Origin: Monarcha castaneiventris obscurior
Taxonomy: Eukaryota; Chordata; Aves; Passeriformes; Monarchidae
Assembly (NCBI GenBank): GCA_026261815.1
Contig: JAMPIT010000481.1
Location: 4,773,501 to 4,837,500 of the forward strand
DNA length: 64,000 bases
Direction of reading: 5' to 3'
Of the stretch, positions 60,001-64,000 are shown in pieces (the first letter of the stretch is position 1; the number at the start of each line of letters is the position of its first letter). The translations under genes and the position numbers were made by a program. The notes beneath the pieces were generated by a model. It made no database searches and was not told the origin of the DNA. It saw only the letters and a program-made list of their open reading frames with translations.

Positions 60001-63000
60001 CAAGACATACAAACAGTTTTGATCATCAGGAAAATTTACTGCTCCACAATATTGCAGTTTTAATTAGCAGTAAAGTGAAATGAAAACTCTGCTGCCATGT
60101 GATTAGAACATGGCTTTACAATCGTGGGAAGGGACTCTGGTACTCCATATAATGGATGGGATTTCTACGTTTATTTATGGTTCTACAAGGGTGTTGGGAA
60201 TTTGTAGGAAAACTTCAAAGAATTGACAGGAATATATTCAGTTTCTTTGTCTGTCACATGAAGGATAACTTAACTTTTGTGGTAAAATGCGGTTTTTTTC
60301 TTACTGCTTAACTGAGCAAGACTTCCTGCTTCCACGAGTTTCTTCCCTAAGCTGTTCCTGCAAGGACACCCTTCATTTCATATTGTATTTCATATTCCTT
60401 GTTTACTTGTAACCAAAACAGGCTGGGGGAGCAAAGTGGGCCTGGAGCAGGTGAGGAGAGGCTGCCTGAGACCCTCTCGCATCCCTGTGGTGGTCACTGA
60501 AGGGGCTGCCCATGGGGGGAAGGATGTGAGGCTGCTCATTCCACCCAAATCCATCTGGCAATGGAGAACGGGGAGCTCTGAGTTGCCCTGGCCCTGTGCT
60601 GCCATAAAATGCTCTGCAGGCTCCTTTCCCTGCTCCCAGCTCTCCAAAGCAGCTCTGTGGCCCCTGGAGCACTGAGCGCTGCTGCCTGGGACAGACCCGA
60701 GCGCTGAGGGGGCAGCTGTGAGCTGGCAGAAATTTGGGAGCATCTCCACTTGTGCAGGGCTTTGCAAATGTCCCGTGCCCAGCTCTGTTCAGCCTCAGCT
60801 GCTGAGCCCTGTTGAGCTGGGCTGCTCTGTGCTGGAGCCTCAAAAATGCAGCTCCGGCCGGCTGACAGAGGACAGCAATTCCAGGGAAAGGATTTGCCTC
60901 CCCTGCTCCGTGCTCTGGAGCAGAAACTGCTGGAAAGGTGGCAGGAGCAGGTCACACTCAGGGAGGAAAGGGACAAAGTCTCCAGTCCCTGCGAGCTGCA
61001 GCACCTGAGCTGGGGCAAGCACAAGTCCCCTGGCATTGATGACAGGGAGGACACTCAAGGGACTCTGCCACAAACAAATGATCTCACTCCCAGCTCACTT
61101 TCTCCTTGCAGTGAACAAAAATCAGCAGAATGAAAAGCAAAGTCTGACTTGCAATCAATCTTCATTAAGAGTCAGATTCTTTCAGAGCAGCTCCATAAAC
61201 AGTATTTTTGTGAATTAAAAATAACATCGTGTTAATTACAGTTCTGCATTACCTTTTTTGTTATGGCATGTTAGGCATACTCCTACTTTACAGAATGCCA
61301 ATAACTCTTCACAATTCCCCGGGATTACAGTTCCCTCCTCAGATAAAGGAACAATCCTTTGAGATGATGGCACATCAAATATGCCTTCATATTTCTGTCT
61401 CCTGTTTCGCAGCCTGTGCCATATTGTGCACAAGCTGAAGCAGCACAATACACCACATCTGCCATTCACAGGGCCACCTTTGAAACTGGCCCAAATTTTC
61501 TTCTCTACTGATCTACGGATCGCATCCTGTGTTACAGTTGTTCCTTTTCAAATCCAGTTAAAGCTGGAAAATCAGCTTTTTGGTGGCTGTTGTGTGCAAA
61601 GAGCTCTCGGGGTGAAGCATCCCGTCCCAACACAAAGCTGTTTTGTCCTGTGAGAGCAAATTCACCTCCTGGGCTCTCCTGGTGTGTAGCCCCTGGATTC
61701 CAGCTACCGCCAGTGCTGAGGTTCAGGCAGGACACAGAGCCCCAGGTGAGAAACAGACACAGAGCCAGAGGCAGAGAGGGAACCCCAGGGCTTGTCTGTG
61801 CCTGCAGGCCAAATAATGAATTTATTTTGCATTTAACGTGCCTGAATTCGGGACAGGATGGAAGCAGTGCCCGGCACAGGCTGCTGACCCTGCTGATGGA
61901 CTCTGCACTGGCCTCACCCAGGGCTGGCAGGGTCTCGAGCTGTACTTTTTCAATCTAAAGACAAGGAGCAATATTCCTTCTGCTGCCCATTTCCAGTGTC
62001 ATCTCTGGAGCCAGGCTCTGAAAGCAGCATTCCTGAAGCGCTGTTAACAGGAGCCGGGTGCTCAATGCTCAGGTCAGAGTGTGCTGTGCAGAGCCATATC
62101 CTGGGGTCAGGATGCAATCTCCCAAAGAAAGTTACGAAATCCATGCCTGTGAGCCCTGTTTTGGGCATCTAACCCAGAAATTGTTCCTAACAACTGGAAT
62201 GAGATAGGATCAAGACATTACATGTCAGCAGAAATATCCTCTCCTTCTCCCCCAGTCCTCGGGATATTCAGATTTCACGAAACTTGTGTAGGAATTTCCA
62301 TGACTCATTCCCCAGTAATCCATCTTTCATTGCTTTATTTGTGACACTGCCACAAAAGACTGAAAATCAGGATTTTTTTTCCTTTTGCTTGAGAGGTGAA
62401 TTCACCATTTCAAGCCAAATGCTTTTGTGTAGCATCTGTTTAGACACTGGGTGCATCCCCAGTGCAGGGGCAGAGCACATCAGCACCAATCCTTCAGCCC
62501 AGAGCTGCATTTGCTGCAAACCTTTGTGCACACGAAACCTGAAGTGCAGAGGGACCACAGAATAAGCATGAGTTGGAGTTACAGAGGCTTTCTGCAGATA
62601 AATATTCTTTAAACACCAGGCAGAGGCAGCCCTGTGAGGCACAGGGGGAGAGCAGCCAGGAGAGCCAAGCAAGGACTCGTGGATGGGGAAGGTGTTGAAA
62701 ACACCTGGATTGACAACACTGTTTTAGATAGAGAAACTGGAACTCGATGCAGAAAGAGCAAGGCTCACAGGAACAAATAAGCAAATTTCACAGAAGGAAA
62801 GCAAGAGGGGAAGAAAGAATAAAGGAAAAAAAGAAAATTCCCCTACAGGTTTAGCCGATAATGTCAACAAGCATCATTCTTACTGCTCTCTCACTATATG
62901 TCAAGTCCTCTATTGCTTCTAATCTGTTGTAAGCTATATTCTCTATAGACAGATATAACACCAGAGGAGAACATTAAGACCACCTATTCATATTTTTTTG

Positions 63001-63822
63001 ACATTTGAAGTACAGTCAGACCTCGGTAGGACTTCAGCTTTGGCACAGAGTGAATCTGTGATCTTATCAAATATGCAATCCCACATAAAGCAACTGCTGA
63101 GCTGCACAAGAGTCACATAAATATTAAAGCGTTCAGAATGGTTAACTCATCAAGCAAGCTGCCTGTCTGGACAGATGGACGGAAGGACTGAGGAATACAT
63201 CATGCAAAATCTTGAATTTAGGCTGCGTGAAGGAAGCGCTTTCAGAAATGAGACAAGCACATACAAAAAAAGCCCACATTTACTACATATGTGGTCATCT
63301 CTGGCTTTTAATCAGGAAAGGTTTAAACCAAATTTCCCTGGAGTGTGATTCCGAAGGAGAAGATGATAGAGAGGATGTGTTAGGGTGCTGATCAGGGAGC
63401 CAATATATTTCAGAGCTGGTATAAGCCTGCATTTATCCTACAGGGAAAAGCACAGGCAGAGAGAAGATGTGTTATTTTGTAAACAACATATGAAGGCTAT
63501 CTGGTGATCAGAGATTGCAGTATTTTCCATCCCTCTGCTTGTGTGGAGCAGGTGGAGCCATCTTTTACAAAAATTAAAAGGCATTCAAACAGGGCCCGTT
63601 GTTAACCAGTGCAGGGAGCTCGAGGAGGCAGCGCTGGGTGCGAGTTAAACGCTCTGGGTGGGCACTGGGGCTCTCCAGCTGCGTCTGAGGGAGGGAGCTC
63701 AGCACCTCACACACATCTGTTCCTTTAACGCCAAACTGCAAACACGTGAGCGTTTTCCAGGGAGGAGGCAGAGGCACTGTGATGTCTGCACCTGCTTTTC
63801 AGAGGTGCTGAATTCCCTCTGC
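57029..63822. other. Noncoding DNA, no gene seen
   Basis: No gene recognised in 6.8 kb. 58200-58600 is AT rich with T runs near 58409-58426. 60430-61020 is GC rich with many overlapping short frames on both strands but no domain, repeat family or splice context. 62750-63600 is AT leaning and plain. Confidence 0.5.
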
Positions 63823-63921
63823 TCCCAGTGACAGGGGCACATGGAGATGGGGATCCCAGTGACAGGGAGACAAAGAGATTGGGCTCCCAGTGGCAGGGAC
63901 ACACGGACACCGGGCTCCAGC
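63823..63921 (+). repeat. 31-bp tandem repeat, three copies
   Basis: TCCCAGTGACAGGG-type words start at 63823, 63854 and 63885, exactly 31 bases apart, with a partial fourth (CTCCAG) at 63915. Copies differ at several bases (GACAGG against GGCAGG; GGGCAC, GGAGAC and GGACAC). The array stops about 80 bases before the window ends. Confidence 0.93.
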
Positions 63922-64000
63922 AGCTCAGCTGGGGTGGGCTAAAGGCCCTTCTCCCACAGCCCAGGCTCAGGGCTGTTGTTGGTGTCTTTCCATAAATGTC

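Noticed and set aside
60390..61133. GC-rich stretch with many overlapping frames of 80-170 codons
   Set aside because: No domain or exon structure; frames are open on both strands from GC composition alone.
1..64000. CRISPR arrays, bacterial operons or phage genes
   Set aside because: Repeats here are true tandem arrays without spacers, and the CR1 and LTR content shows a vertebrate genome.

Overview
This window reads as nuclear DNA from a bird, most likely a passerine-like species. The best evidence is several 3' ends of CR1 non-LTR retrotransposons of avian type (8931-9000, 14818-15051, 28022-28686, 32866-33277, 36226-36435) and one avian-style solo retroviral LTR (about 2005-2275). There is also a scatter of short GC-rich minisatellites. 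The order CR1 is recognised from its conserved 3' wording; the passerine assignment is inference.

I find no protein-coding gene. Every stop-free stretch is short. The longest ones (15741-16502, 28087-28725, 29515-30202) lie wholly or mostly over tandem repeats, which stay open because the repeat unit carries no stop codon. No reading frame shows a recognisable protein domain, and no chain of exons with splice sites could be assembled. I see no tRNA, rRNA or CRISPR feature, as expected for intergenic or intronic vertebrate DNA.

Layout: 1-12100 is mostly plain noncoding DNA with one solo LTR and a small reverse-oriented CR1 piece. 12114-13250 holds a polypurine tract, a block that looks like a conserved noncoding element (CNE), and a 23-bp triplicate. 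14700-16320 is repeat rich: an AT-rich repeat, a CR1 end, a G-run cluster and a 41-bp array. 16780-19900 and 20099-20282 hold CNE-like sequence and an ancient L2/L3/MIR-type tail. 23300-24440 is GC rich with a 60-bp triplicate and an inverted repeat. 24700-27680 is AT rich and CNE-like. 28022-30100 has the most striking structure: a CR1 copy carrying an internal 31/32-bp minisatellite, followed about 0.9 kb later by a 10-bp minisatellite of some 50 units. 30640-31010 is CNE-like. 32866-36435 holds two near-identical CR1 ends in direct orientation. The remainder is sparse noncoding DNA with CNE-like blocks (47030-47580, 49250-49460, 55380-55720), a CpG-enriched block (51330-51850), an 83-bp array (54452-54961) and a 31-bp array (63823-63921).

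If the window has a function it is probably regulatory: AT-rich blocks with TAATTA-type homeodomain sites, separated by young, fast-changing repeats. That reading is inference and needs cross-species alignment. I did not find a novel protein system. The best candidate for something undescribed is the minisatellite born inside the CR1 copy.
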